A DNA stretch of 64,000 nt. Origin: Oscheius tipulae. Lineage: Eukaryota > Nematoda > Chromadorea > Rhabditida > Rhabditidae. Below the pieces are notes generated by a model. That model saw only the letters and a list, made by a program, of their open reading frames with translations. It was not told the origin of the DNA and made no database searches. A program made the position numbers and the translations under genes. Positions 33,728 through 46,331 of the stretch are shown one piece after another. The stretch lies in contig JASJZH010000003.1 in the NCBI GenBank assembly GCA_037178975.1, positions 7,254,001 through 7,318,000 on the forward strand, written 5' to 3'. Within the stretch, counting starts at the first letter, position 1. Each line of letters starts with the position of its first letter.

Positions 33728-36700
33728 TTAATCGATTCCCTTGTGCTCGACGGCTCCCTTGAGCAGACTGTCAATGTCCTGAGCTGATAATTTATTCTCA
33801 TCCGAATCATTCGAATCTCGCGTCGCTTCGTCTTCTTCTTAAATTTTGTTTTTAAGGCGGTAAATTGAAAAAGGAACCTTCTAATTGACCCTTGATGCCG
33901 ACTGTGACCTCCTTCTCGAGTTTGAGCTTGCGCAGATTCAGAGAGTACATGCCGCTCTCGACGGAGCCCTTGCTGATGAGACGAGTCACGTAGACGGGCT
34001 TCTTCTGACCCATTCGGTGGCAGCGGTCCTCGGCCTGGAAATAGGAAGTGTTTGCAGAGAAAAGGGATGCTCTACGGTCATTTTTTTTTCGCACTAAACA
34101 TGCCTACATTAACGAATTTGTGAAGGGTAAAGCAATTCAACCAGCAGTTGATCAGCGAATGTGGTTGAAATGGACGTGGAAACAAATGAACTAAACCTTG
34201 ACTTGGCGAGCAGGTATGGGCTGAACATGAAACGGGGTTGCGAGTGGTATACAACTTGCTTTTTTGAGCTGAAAATTGGAGCAAGTCTTTACTAAGCTCT
34301 AGTAGTTTTCTGCCCCCTCGCAATGCAAAAGTAAAAAACATTTTTGTAATTAATTAGAAACGTGACGAGAGAAATGGACAAATATCTAAATATTCGAATC
34401 CAAGTGAGCTACAATTTGTTTCCAGAATACTTTGATAGATCGGCAACAACCCAGCACAGCATAAAACCCAAAAAATAAAAATTCCAGTCCAGACCGGACC
34501 CATCTAAATTTGTTCTTCTTGTCCCGCCATTGGCAAGACGAAAAGAACAAATTTGCCTCGTCAAAAACTATTCTCAAAGAAAGGAGTCAAAAATGTACTT
34601 CTCTCATGCTTCGAAAAGTAGCTATTATTCTGGATATAATCAGGCCGCGAAGAAACCATCGTTTTCTAATCACGTTTTTGCATTGCTCAGCGTACTTGTC
34701 TCGATGGTGTCTCCTGAAAATCTACCAAAGCGCACCTGTTTATCGTTGTAGGGATTGAAGTCGATATCGTGAATGATGATGTGATTGGCCGAGGTCAGAT
34801 TGATGCCGAGACCGCCGGCTTTTGTCGACAAGAGGAAGATGTAGATCGTGTCGTCCACGTTGAACTGATTGATCAGTTCCTGTCGTTCCAGCACGGGTGT
34901 CTGTCCATCCAGCCTCAAGAATTTGTAGCCACGCACACGGCAATAAATTTGTAGAATGTCGAGCATCATCGTGAACTGCGAGAATATCAGCACTTTTTCC
35001 TTCTTAAAAGTACGTTTTTTAGATTAAAAAAGGCGTAAACTGACCTTTTCGATTATTTTCGGCAGCCTGACATCGAGTTCTTGGCATTTACCCGACTGCA
35101 GGACAAGTTCCTCATCCAGAAGGAACTTTTTCGTGCTCCTAAACAGCTCAAAGTTATTGGAAAAAAATCCAAGAAACCTGAATTTCTCGCAAATCTGATG
35201 AATCTGGAAGTCGCCGCTGAAAACGAGGTCTTCAGCCACATGCTTGGGAATTTTTTTCTCGTAGGGCTTCTCCTTGGAGCAGAGCGCCTTGGCTATTTTG
35301 AGCAGTGTGGCATCCGTGTAGTGAATTCGTGTGAGGAGGGGATGGTTGGCGGCTTGTCGCAACTTCATCAGGGTCGCGGATTGGGTTCCGGCGTCGGCGG
35401 ACATTCGCGAATAGCTGAAAAATGATGATACTGGGACTTCCGACAATATCAGACTGACATACATGCTTTAGAGCGTTGAGTTATCTATTTTAATATCTTT
35501 TTGGACAGCCTACAGACTGCAGGTTACAGTAGTTTTATAGAACCTAACCAAAAGTAAGTTTTCCCGATCAGTTCAGAGTAAACTCCTTTTTCAATAAAAA
35601 GGTTCAGTCAGATTCGCTCTAAAGAGGCGCAAAGGTAGTGATTTTTCGTGCGCGATTTGTGAAAGATTTCTGTGGAAAGTGTCAGTAGAAATCTGATGAC
35701 TTTAAAACACGATCAACATTAATGCATAGTTGTCTGCATAACCTTAGCCAAGATTTCCCATTTTTGATGTGATGATCAATGAAAACTTGCACAAAAACTC
35801 ACTAATTGATGACATTCTCATAGTTGTCGGCCTGCTTCTCCAGCATCTCGACCTCGACAACCTCCTGCTCCTTGGGCGGCAGCGTCAGTACCTGGCTCTT
35901 GAGTCGTCGAAGAATATACGGCTGCAAGATCAGCTTGGCCTGTTCTATGCGGTCCGTGTGGTAGAGATTTGCAGACGAGTTCTGCAGTCCCGGCCCGAGC
36001 TGAAATTGTACACATCTTGAGGAAAATGGAATAAACTTGCAGCCTTGAAGTGGCCGAGGAGCTGTGCGATGTCTTGGCAGTACCGCTGGAAGACATTGAA
36101 CAGGACGAAGTACATAAGGGAGATCAGCTCGATGAGATTGTTTTGCAGAGGAGTTCCGGTCAGCAGGATCTTACGTTTGCCCTGGAAAAGGCAAGAATTT
36201 ATCGGTAAAAGAAGTACTGAGGTGTTTCTAACATAAAAGTCATAATTGGAGTCAAATGCAGGGATAGCAAAGGTAGAACTATCTCTGAACTGCCTGCAGA
36301 AATATAACAACAATGTCAACAAGTAGACAACGAAGAATTTCGAGTTTCGACAGCAGGATAGGGACGAATTTTTGGGGAAACAAAAACGACAAAGATTCTT
36401 GGGTCATGAGCATAATATAGGGCAACCTACCTTGACCTTCATCAGATTCTTGTATCTGTCGGTGGCACAGTTCTTGAGCAGATGACCCTCGTCGTAGATG
36501 ACGTAATTCATGGAGAAGTTCTTGAAGAATTTTTTGTCGTCACTCTTCGATCCGATCATGTTGTACGTCGTCAGAATCACATCGATCTGTTTACATTTTT
36601 CTTCAAAAATTTGAAAATCTGAATACTTACATGATCTTTTCTCTTCTTGGCCCGTTTTCTCAACTGCCGCCGGTCCTCCTGACTACCGTAATAGTACTCG

Positions 36701-38685
36701 ACCTGAATTTAGGGGCCCTTTAATCATGGAAAATTGTGAAAACTTACGCGTAGGTCACTGCACCAGCGGCCCAGTTCTCCCATCCAATTCTCTATCGTGG
36801 AGGAGGGAACGACGACGAGATGCGGGCCCTGGATGCCTTCTTCTTTGAGCCAGGCGAGGAAGGCGACGATCTGGATCGTCTTGCCGAGACCCATCTCATC
36901 GCCGAGAATACAGTTGAAATTCTTCTTGTTCATCATGATCAGCCAGTTAAGACCGACTTTCTGGTAGTCGTGCAGGTTGTAGCTGAAAATTGCGATTGCT
37001 TCAGATTTTTAACAATCTACGAATCCGTCAAGTATTTGGCCCATTGAAAACGACCTAGCTTTCTAGCTGACATCAGTCAAGAAAACCTACCCCGGCGTGA
37101 GAATCTTCGGCTGATATGTGGCCTGTGTACACTGCTGGAAGCCCTCTTCGACGTCGTCTGCGTGCACTTTGCAGTCGCTCAGGATCTGCTCCAGGACGCC
37201 GCGATTCTCCGCGTGTTCCTGATAGTTGTCGAGAGCCTTCTTGCCGTGAGCTATCTCCCCGAGAGCGTCTTCCATTTCTACGAAGGAGGTGAACGGCCTC
37301 TTTTCCATGATGGACAAAGCGACCTTTTCCGAGACCTTGGCATTGGCGACAAGATCCTCTTTCCTAGCAGTGTTGAAAAATTCACGGCATTGCCGTTCCG
37401 AATGGGACTCGCGGCGAGTATAGCGACGCCGTTCTTCTGCCTGAAAAAGGGGGAAATTAGGGAAGGGAGAAAAGTGAGATTAGTCCAAGTTTGGCGGTCA
37501 GCATAAAACTTTTACAAACACACGTTTCACGCCAAACTTGACAGTTTTATTGTGGGTCGTATTCCACTAGTTTTCGCGTTCTATTTCCACTAAAACAGGA
37601 GTAAGAACTTGGTGGGTTTGTAATTGTTATGCTTTCTACTGTCCGCGATATCACAAACTTTAAAGTTGGAACATGCAAACACAGGAAAAATTCTTTTTTT
37701 GATTTGTGGACACCCTCATGTTCTGGTAAAAGCTCAAAAAGTTATCCGGAAAACGCAGCATGAGAGAGATGAAAAACGTCAGAGTTTGGTTAGAAACGGC
37801 GCTATCCAGATTTGCACTCGAAAAAGCCCTTTTTTGACATGGACATTCAAAAAGGACTTTCTTTGGAAGCACAAAAACCCACATCACTGTCACTGTCGGG
37901 CGTCGTCTCTCGGTGATCCGAATCTTCCTCTACAAACTCCTCATCACTAGAAATGACCGCTTTTTTCTTAATCGTCTTGGCAACATCTTTGAGCGTCGGC
38001 TCCTGGTAACTATTGTCCTCGCTCTCCTCATCCGAATAGGTAATAACGAGTTTTCTTCGTACTTTTGACGCCACGACCCGAGTTTCCATCTTCTTATTGC
38101 CGGAACTCGTTTTTCCGAGCCATTCGCCGCCGTCATCGCTAGATTCCGAGAGTGTTCGCGGTTTCGAGGAATTCCTAAAATTGTGGAAAGTTCCTAAAAC
38201 GAGGTAAGAAAACTAACGAGATGGACGACTGGGTGGAAAGGTTACTGACAGGCCGGGTTTTCGTGTCATTTGTGGTCACTCTAAAAGTTTTGTTCATGAA
38301 AAACTTTGGAGAAACGGCTTGAAAAAAACCAACTTTTTCCGTTTAGGCTCCTCGAATTCGTCGTCGGAGATGACGAAAGAATCCTCGCTCTCCGCCGATT
38401 CTTCCTTCTCGATGAATTCCTCGTCCGAGTCGAAAGTCGGCTTTCTTCGCTTTATAGGGGTCCCATCTGGATCATTTTATGCGAAATTCTACGATGAATA
38501 GCTTACTTTTGGACTTTTTCGTCATGACACCATGGTTGACACGCGCTGATACCTGAGACTGAGTCATTTCTGGCAACTATATAGAAACTTACAGCTGCGA
38601 GACTCTTCCTTTTCTGCTCTAAAGCGGCCAGCAGGGAAGCATTGGAAACTGAGGGCGCGTGGGCTACCCGAGATCGACCCGACAT
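33728..38685 (-). CDS. SMARCAD1/Fun30-type SNF2 chromatin remodeling ATPase
   Basis: Minus-strand gene with many short exons. The first is 38685-38593 and the last ends at TAA 33728. The N-terminal third is acidic and low in complexity (about 38551-37860: [29 protein letters not shown]) without a clear CUE domain. The SNF2 ATPase lies at about 37000-33880. It has [14 protein letters not shown], Walker [10 protein letters not shown] near 36885, [10 protein letters not shown], the DEGH box YDEGHLLKN near 36485, and [10 protein letters not shown]. The C lobe has [37 protein letters not shown] and [16 protein letters not shown]. The DEGH rather than DEAH box and the order of the lobes are typical of SMARCAD1/Fun30, which slides nucleosomes in heterochromatin maintenance and DNA end resection. 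Introns at 34022-34740 and 35425-35810 are longer than average. Exact internal exon ends were not all fixed. Confidence 0.92.
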
Positions 38686-39462
38686 TTGTTGCTGAAATTT
38701 GACGATTTTCTAGGTTTATGTGAAGAGTTTTCAAGGCTTTCTTGATGAAAAACCAGTAAAACAAACAAGTAATCTGGAGCATGATCCTGTTCAACTTGAG
38801 CGAAAAAAAAATTGGGACCTTTTCGAAACGGCTTCACTTGGACGCAAAATTGCGTACTGTCTTGACTGGCGGGAAAGAGAAATGTTGACATTCTCCGACC
38901 TTTTGCTCAAGAACATAGGCGGAACCGACTTTATTTTGCCTAGTTTTTTTGTGGAAATCTATGAGAAATAACAAGAAAAAAAAATGCTCGGCAACAGGAA
39001 GCCAAATTCAAAACGGAAGGAAATGAGATCGGCTGTTCTGGACTGGATAGACAGTACTTACGATTTTTTTTTTTCTACAAATGCGGGGTCAGTATAGGCT
39101 TTTTCGGTCAATCCAACTGGAAAAAGACGTTAAAAGAAGCTGTTAGAGGAGAGGCTATTAGTTAACAAGAAATGCTATCGTTTCCGTAGGTATTTCGGCC
39201 GCTTACTTCGGAGAACTTCTAGTTTTTCGTCGTCATCATTCCAATTTGGCGCAATTTTCTGCCTGAAACACACGCACAAAAAACATGTAAATGACTAGAA
39301 AACTGCAACGTCTAGCTAGGTAAGAAGTGAAAGATAGAATATATTTATTGAGATTTTGAAAGGGTCATAAGTGAGAACAACTGAAATGCTGTGGAATGCT
39401 CTCCTCGAGGTCAAAAGTATATACAGAAAGACCCGACGACACATTTTTGGAAAATCTCTGCA
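38686..39462. other. Intergenic region
   Basis: No gene is supported. The region is A/T-rich on the plus strand with several homopolymer runs (for example near 38980 and 39066). The open frame 38720-38971 has no domain and no splice support. Confidence 0.4.
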
Positions 39463-42400
39463 TTAGATGCTCTGGAAGGACTTCTTCGCTGACAGAACCC
39501 TGGAGTCGCGGGAATCACAGCGAGAATATTGAGTCACCGATAGACATCTTCTGCAAGTTTTTGAGTTTTCCGAAGAAAAAAACCAGTACTTTTCGTCCTT
39601 GATACCGTATCTGCTCTTGATGTAGGAGAGCAGGCGCTGTCGGAAGCTGGACGAGCTTAGACAGAAGACTATGAAGTTGACACTCTTGCCGACTACGACC
39701 AGGAAGCTGGTCACCGCTGCTACCGTGTACCTGGAAATTGATCATGTCCCTGTCCCTGTCTATCTCACCATTGACTCTTCCAAGAGCTGTTGATAATATT
39801 AGGATATAGGGTTTTCACACAGAGAACGACAGCTGAAGGAGCCTGGGTGATGGTGAAGGAAGTGACCACGGCACAGACTGTCACAGCTACTCGATGTTCA
39901 GTCTTCTGCTGGAGGATCTGAAAAATTACATTTTGGATAAGGACAGGAGAAATAAAGATAGAGTGCGTCACAGGACAAGTGATGATGCCGGTACTGCTGT
40001 CTCTCTGTCTCTATGTCTGCTTGTCTTTCTTTCTGTGTCTCTGTCTCAGATTCCGGCACCATTTCCACAAAGACCAGTGCTCAAAACTGCAGACTCACTC
40101 TCTCCTTCGAGAACCGTTCTCTTCTCTGATGCACCATCTTCACCTGTCTCTATAGAGAACTAGATTATCCCCACTACCTTTTCAAAATGTCTCTCACCTG
40201 ATCACTGTGCCTCCTGAACAGAGTTCCTACAAGGGGAAGAGCTGCCTCTCCCGGTCGTCTCATCCTTTGTGTGACTTTGCCTAGAGATGCGTAGAGGAAG
40301 AAGGACCTGAAACTGTCCATCTGTCATTTCTTCGATATCTCTCACCTCTTCTTGACATAGTAGAACAGCATTACATTCAGAGAGATCAATAATATCAAGG
40401 GCACAATGAGAACAAAGATGGCATGAGCGGCTCTCATGTACCTGACATATGAGCGGAGAAAGATCGGAGAGAGGTTCGTTCTGTTCCCATGCCAAACATC
40501 AACATCTACTGCCAGACAAGTGGAGAGGAGTTGGGTTCCGTTACAGAAGGTCTTACTGATGCACTGGTGGCTCAGGTGGTTGTAGAAAGTCAGTAAAGCG
40601 CAGGAGAAGACGAGCAGGATGAGCCCTGAAAGCAGAATGGTCTGCCGAGATACAAAGGGACGAGACAGAGAGACATGGAGACAGACTGACAGAGAGACAG
40701 TAGCCTACTGCGATTGCCTAGTCAGCATCCTTTATAGTTTGCATCAAGTTAGCAATAATATGGTGGTTCCGTAAATTAGGTGAACTAGCGATCAGAGTAG
40801 ACTTGGAAACTGTTTATCAAAGATAGATCACACTTGCACGTCTACTAGAAGGTCGTCATGGCTACCGAGGCAACAACTTTTACCAGTACTTTTCCTTTGG
40901 ACAGAAGCAAGGTGATAGTGAGACAGAGATTAAGTGATACAGACAAACACGGACTAGCCTTCTAGCAACATCAACTGTATTTCCAGAAGGATCGATCAGA
41001 AGCAGGAGGACTTCATCAAGCGTCTTCGCCGCTATCCCTTCCGTCTCTGACGATCCGAGCTTCTTCGAGCAGTGCGAGAAGATGATCAAGTGGACAGAGA
41101 CCCTGATGAGGAGACTCGGGCCACGACGAAACTCGTTTACCCGACCAGAAAGGACAACGGTAACGCGGTACCGCCAATTCTGTTCGCGGTTCTCGGATAG
41201 GAGCCCAACAAGACTACTCTTTCTGAGCAGCCGGCTAAGAAGGAGAACGGCTGGGAGACGGAGCCGTTCGAGCTCGTGGAAAAGGAGGGGATGTTCGGAC
41301 GCGAGAGCAGCGACGACGTTTGACCCTCATGGACTACAAGAAGACGGCCGGCGCTTTCGGACTGACCAGCGAGGACAAGCTGGAGCTGCTGATGCGCAAA
41401 TGGCGCTACCCGTGTCGTTCGCTCTACACAATTGAGGGTACCCATGCCGGTCCAGGAGTCAAGAACATCATTCCGTCGAAGGTCGTGGCCATATTCTCTA
41501 TCCGTCTCGTGCCCAACATGGAACCGGAGGTCGTCGAGGCTGCTGTCTGTCAGCACATCGAGCAGAGCAGACTCTGTGGTCCCGACGCCAGAGCCCAAAC
41601 AGCTGCAAAGTCGCGATGACTCAAGGAGGACACGCTTGGCTCGGCGACTACAAGGATGCCAACTACCAGGCTGGAATCCGGGCCACGAGTCACTCTGACC
41701 CTGGAGGAACTGAAGACAAGTCGGTCATGCTGCTCCCGTTCGATGCCAGTGACGGGATGAGGAAAGACTAGTAGAGAACAATTGGACTTCTAGGGATACA
41801 GTAACGGAATATTTGCATAGTGACTCACAGGCTTTGAGCGAGGCATTGGACTGGACACTGAACTGTCCTTCTAGCTGAGAACAGCAGTAGCCGTACTTAG
41901 AGAATAATATAATTTCTAGACGTGTTTAAGTGACGTTTGAGTAAGGCATCACGGGGTATGAGCTTCAATAGTGTTAGTTGTAGTGGATGTTGAAGACAGA
42001 GACGGAGACATCTAGACAGTGACAGAGAGCAGAGACAGTGGCGACAAGTGACACAATCGCCATTTCTCTGTCTCTCTATCTCTCAGAGAACATCTCGTCT
42101 GTCTCTAAAGGAACCCCGAAATGTAAACTGACAGGATCCCCGGAGCGACAATCTACGGTCCATGGATATTGCATAGATTTGCTGGGATCAAGTACGAACC
42201 AATGCTAAAACTGAAGACATACAGTACTCTCTGGGTTCGCTCTATCCGAAGGAGGTAGATCCAGCAGTAGTCGTACTTAGCACCTCAATTAGAGTATGAG
42301 TCAGTGCCACTGAGCTCTGCTTCTCATCGTGAGAGTATGACTAACAAGATCCACATTATAATAGTCTGGTCCCTATTGTTCGCACTCCCTCCCCGGTCAT

Positions 42401-43147
42401 CAAAGCTCACTCGCCCCTCATCGTAATCTCCTACTTCCGTTCCTACACACCCCTATTTTGGTATAGTTTTCTTGCGGAGGAAACGAAGTTAGTAGGCGGC
42501 ATTTTGCAACGAGCAACACGATTAGAGTCGAGGGGGTCCGAGAACAACAACTCACCCGTGGCTAGGCGTCTCGAAGACGGTTTCGAAAGTCTGTGAAGAG
42601 GCCATCGGACACCGACAACGCGCTCGAAACTCACTCCTACTACGAGCCAGATCGCGACTGCGGAGGCCCAGTTTGCCTGGAAGTCAAGAATTCTGAAGAT
42701 GATGAGAGAGAGCCTACCAAAGCGATCAGATGCATCTTGAAAGGAAGATAGAACTGTCTGAAGGCCATGTGGAGTGCGATGACTTCGAAATTGGCTAGGG
42801 AATGCGGAATTATGAGGATGAGGAAGCAGATGTCACAGACTGCCAGGCAGGTCAGGAAGATATTCGCCCTGAATTGGTATACTGTCTATCTGGTTTTTGT
42901 TTCTCCGGCTACTTTGTGTTTATATGTCTCTGCGCGTATGAGTCTCTATGTCTTTCTGTGTCTGTGTCTCTAGCAATCCTTACCTGGACATCATGTCATG
43001 GGACAGTAGAACCGTGATGGTGAGAGCATTGCCCACCAATCCAAAAAAGCAAAGTGGTGGGAAGAGTACAGTATAGAGCACGGCTTCCAAAGACGATCCA
43101 GAAAGGACGAGTAGTTCCTTGGAGAGACAGACGGACGAAACGTTCAT
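39463..43147 (-). CDS. Rhodopsin-class peptide GPCR (FMRFamide-receptor-like)
   Basis: Exons in transcript order: 43147-42984, 42868-42718, 42676-42556, 40625-40346, 40306-40198, 39917-39769, 39730-39590 and 39550-39463 (1203 nt, 400 residues). Seven membrane segments can be placed. TM1 carries FFGLVGNALTI. TM2 carries LTCLAVCDICFLI. TM3 is followed by SFERVVGVRWPL, the ERY/DRY position. TM4 is LILLVFSCALL. After it comes a Cys- and Asn-rich loop with two possible N-glycosylation sites (NGT, NRT). TM5 is FVLIVPLILLISLNVMLFYY. TM6 begins KTEHRVAVTVC. TM7 is GKSVNFIVFCL, with NFIVF at the NPxxY site as in many nematode peptide receptors. The extracellular N-terminus is short with one NVS sequon. 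It probably couples a neuropeptide to a G protein; the ligand is unknown. Intron 40626-42555 (1.93 kb) contains an antisense M20-peptidase pseudogene and a dispersed repeat. Confidence 0.88.
40794..40925. repeat. Dispersed repeat, copy 1
   Basis: Ordered matches to 50785-50930 run through the whole segment, with a few small gaps. Shared words include AAACTGTTTA.CAAAGA, TCACACTTGC.CG, AGAAGGTC.TCATGGCTAC, ACTTTTACCAGTA and TTTGGACAGA. Both copies lie in introns of minus-strand genes and in the same orientation. No terminal repeats or coding sequence are seen. Confidence 0.7.
40985..41770 (+). pseudogene. Fragmentary M20 dipeptidase (CNDP-like) pseudogene
   Basis: Plus-strand similarity to cytosolic nonspecific dipeptidase comes in pieces. 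Near 41000 is the N-terminal QEDFIKRLRRYP, then a frame with PPILFAVLG, then NGWETEPFELVEKEG followed by FGRESSDDV, matching the GWDTEPF...YGRG(S/T)DD metal-site region. A stop follows at about 41323. The next piece jumps directly to LMRKWRYPCRSLYTIEG, VKNIIPSKVVAIFSIRLVPN and MEPEVVEAAV, so the central part with most metal ligands and the lid start is missing. Later words TLTLEELK and VMLLPFDASDGM resemble the C-terminal end in yet other frames. Stops, frameshifts and the deletion show it is not functional. It lies antisense inside the GPCR intron and keeps an acceptor-like TATTTCCAG before its first piece. Confidence 0.8.
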
Positions 43148-43501
43148 GTTCCCATAGGCTCTGGAGTACGATAAGATAAAGTGACGGCCGACAAATGGGA
43201 TCAAGAAAGAGTCATCTGATGTTGTCAATTTGCATAGAGAGGCGTGAAGAGGGGAGGAGGATAAACAGCACCAAAGGCTTAAAAGGCGACGTGGATTGCG
43301 TGGATAGAGAAAGAGATCAAGGGTAAATAGTGGAGGTGAGAGGGCACAGCTGATCAACTGGACATAAAGACAGTTAGAGTGACAGAGACAGAGAGTGAGT
43401 AAATGAATGGGAGGTGAGAGACCACAGCTGTGATCAGCTGATAGCTGAGTATTTGTGTGTACACCAAGGAGGAGGCTGGCTAATTGGCCCCTCCTCGGAT
43501 T

Positions 43502-43728
43502 TTAGTGTTGTTTATCTCCTAGGAACTTTTTGAGCTTCTTTCTCTTCTTCTTCTTCTTCTCCTCCTCCTCCCCCCCCTCGGTCTCGGTTTTGAGGTTCAA
43601 AACATCAAAAGATGTTATTCGAAAACAGGAGGGTTTCGTCTGGTCAAGAGGCCGGAAATCTCTGAATCCTAATCGCACCTTGTTGTGCATTCTTTCTAGA
43701 AACAAAGTGCCTAGCAGTTTTCTGAAAA
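43502..43728 (-). CDS. Possible orphan 3' exon of an unknown minus-strand gene
   Basis: After an acceptor-like TTTTTTTTTCAG at 43729-43740 the minus strand is open to a TAA at 43502. The frame encodes KLLGTLFLERMHNKVRLGFR, then FRPLDQTKPSCFRI, then a tail of Glu and Lys runs (EGG, EEEEK, KKKKKRKK). Codon use looks gene-like in the first half. I found no convincing upstream exon between 43740 and 44100, and I recognise no family. It could be the last exon of a gene or a relic. The Lys/Glu tail rests on a CTT/CTC repeat and is weak evidence. Confidence 0.3.
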
Positions 43729-43739
43729 AAAAAGAATAC

Positions 43740-46331
43740 CTTCCGAGAAGAGAGATAATTTGTATATAGAGACCATTGCAGCTCTGCTTACTCTACCAAC
43801 CTCTCTGTTGGTTGTACTCTCAACTCCTATACACTAATAACTAAAACAATAGGCTCTTGTCAAGTTAGCTAGAAAGCAAGAGTCGGAACAAAACTGTGCT
43901 CCAAGTTAGAGAATACGCAATCGTAGTACTTCACCAGTGGTTTCATGTCAGTTGGTTCTGTGGCTATCGGAGCTTGACAGCCACTGAGTACGGTAATAAA
44001 TTATAGGGATATTTGAAATGGACTCACGAGTTAAGATGGTTAAGTCAGTGTGGAGAAATACGCTGCTATTCGATAACTTACATATGAGTATCAACTCAAA
44101 AGTGGTAACGATTCTCCACCTTGACCTTCAGGTCGCTACCACTTTTGACCAAGAGTAGGAACCGTGTCTGTTTCTGAACAATGCGGCCCAAAATATCAAA
44201 AGAGTCAAAAGAGCCTGTATCAAGACAAAAGTCAAACAGAAAGAAATGCTTTTCGGAACACCCACATCCACAGCTTAGAATAGCTGAGGATAGGAAAAAA
44301 CCAAGGAAGTGACGAGCTACCCTCAGTCCCGGTTCAAGAGTCAACAGGCTAAGGAAACCAGTAACTGGTTCAGCACAGGGATAACAGAGTTCTGTGGGAA
44401 AGTGGCAAAATCAGCACTCGACGAGGGGGGATGAATACTGGGCGCACAAAGTCAACAGGCAACGATGATGGCGCACCCTCTGAACAAACGGAGCGAGATG
44501 TCGGATTCGTTAGGAATGGAACAGGTGGAATTGGGCCCTGAGGGGTGGGACTAGTACGGAGCTCTTTCTCTCTCCTTTGAGTAAGAGAGCGAGCGGAGTT
44601 TTATTGAAAATTATTAGGCCGTTGATAAACGCCGCGGGCGAGAGAGGGCTCAACGAGGTAGATACTAGTAGTAGTTGGCTCTGGAATGTAAACATAGAGA
44701 GAGAGCTAGTACAAACCCCCCGGTGGTAGTAACAAGGTAAATATTGTAAAACAGTGTCTCAGCTGAGTGGGATTAGCACGGAACGATAGCAGAGAGAACT
44801 ATAAATAGAACTGAGAGACTGATACAGAGAGACATAGAGATAGAAAGAGAGAGAGATAGAGAGGCAGACAGGCAGGAAGACATGGTTATTCTGGAAGTGG
44901 ATGTCTGAAATCAGAAAGCGTTAACTCTGCATTTCGCCTCTCACTGGGGTGGAGACACTTCCTTCAACTTGGCACAATCAGTCGAACTCAAAACTGTGTT
45001 ACAGAGAGACACAATGACAGGATGACAGTGTTACAAAGAGACTGAGAGATCAAGAGATACAGAGACCTAGAGAGGCGGAGACAGAGTCAGAGAGAGTGAG
45101 AGACAGAGAGACAGGGATCCTTTTTCCAGTGATGCAAATGGAAAAGTGCAAAATGTGAGCAAATAAACTGATGACGATCTCTGTTTGAGACAGAGACAGA
45201 GAGGGAGAGAAATGAGTTGAAGGATGGACTTCCTCTTTGGAGACACGCTCATAGCTCAAGATTCGCTTCAGATATTCCGCGAGACTATAGTCAGAAAAAA
45301 CAAAGCCTGCTCTTTGACTCTCGCGCCTGGACTGCTCACAATTAAATGCGTGTCTCCTCTGGCTAATTGCACTGATTCGTGTGGCTTCCGAACGGGAGGT
45401 GCTGGCAGGCCGGGAGTTCCAATGAAGCGTTCTCGAGTGTTGAACTTGACGCTTCCGCAATGCATGATGGATGAGATGGTCATGCGTATGTGATGCTCCC
45501 ACGTTATTCACTCAAAAAGTGGTTTTTGGAAGAACTGAACTTGGTTTACCGATTACGGTAGCGTGCCGAAAATAAAAGTACGCACGCACAACTCAAATTT
45601 TTGCGTGCGAACTGGAGTCTTCGGATTGAAGTTTCAGTTTACGGTGATTTCCAAAGCTAAAAACGGGTTTTCTGATTTTCCGGTGTTCTACAAAGTTGTA
45701 GCCCTTGATCCGCTCTGCAACTTTGCAGAACATCAAAAGTTTAGCAAAGCAGTACCAGAAAATGCGTCATAAACTCGTCCTCAAAAGGGGCAACAGTACA
45801 GCTGTTCCCCAGATAATTTTCCGTTAAAAACATATTATTCCGCAAAAGAATGCCGACTAATCATCCATTTTTAGAAAAGTATATAGTCAAAGGACACCTG
45901 GTCGTGATTAACCACGAAAAAAGAGTGCGCCCTTTGAAAGAGGAGGGAAGGACTTGTTGAGCCGTAAATAACAGCTATATGAAGTGCAGTGTTCGCGCCA
46001 AAAGCTGTGTTTAGGGGAGGTCGGATTAAGAGAGAGAGGGGCCACTGCCAACTATCCTAAAGTGTTTACCGCTGCTACGATCCAAATGCGATTGTGTACG
46101 GGTGTGAAGTCGTCTATTTTGGTATTGCTATGTTCTTGTCTCCTTAGTAGATCATGACGGATGGCGTGAAAGAGCCAAAGACCTCCCCTGGACGTGTTGA
46201 AAGCAACTCCTCCCCCGGGATCCAACTGAATTAAAGACATGTTTTGTCTGCTCTCTCTCCGTGAATAGAAATCTTTACTTGGAGGAAGGCAAGACAAATA
46301 TGAGGTGGCACAATTTCTCTGAGACTCGTAA
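43740..46331. other. Intergenic region rich in GAGAGACAGAGA words
   Basis: No gene is supported. The plus strand is dense in GAGAGACAGAGA-type words at about 44815-44880, 45000-45120 and 45190-45210, the reverse complement of the CTGTCT vocabulary seen elsewhere. A fold-back sequence at 45684-45728 pairs GTTCTACAAAGTTGTAG with CTGCAACTTTGCAGAAC (two mismatches in a 17-bp stem). Confidence 0.5.

Noticed and set aside
39515-39550. GPCR ending in KKMSIGDSIFSL
   Set aside because: Phase counting shows the last exon is read in a different frame, ending at 39463; the total then is exactly 401 codons.
45224-45493. 89-residue plus-strand frame
   Set aside because: It overlaps an antisense frame, has no recognisable domain and no flanking splice signals.
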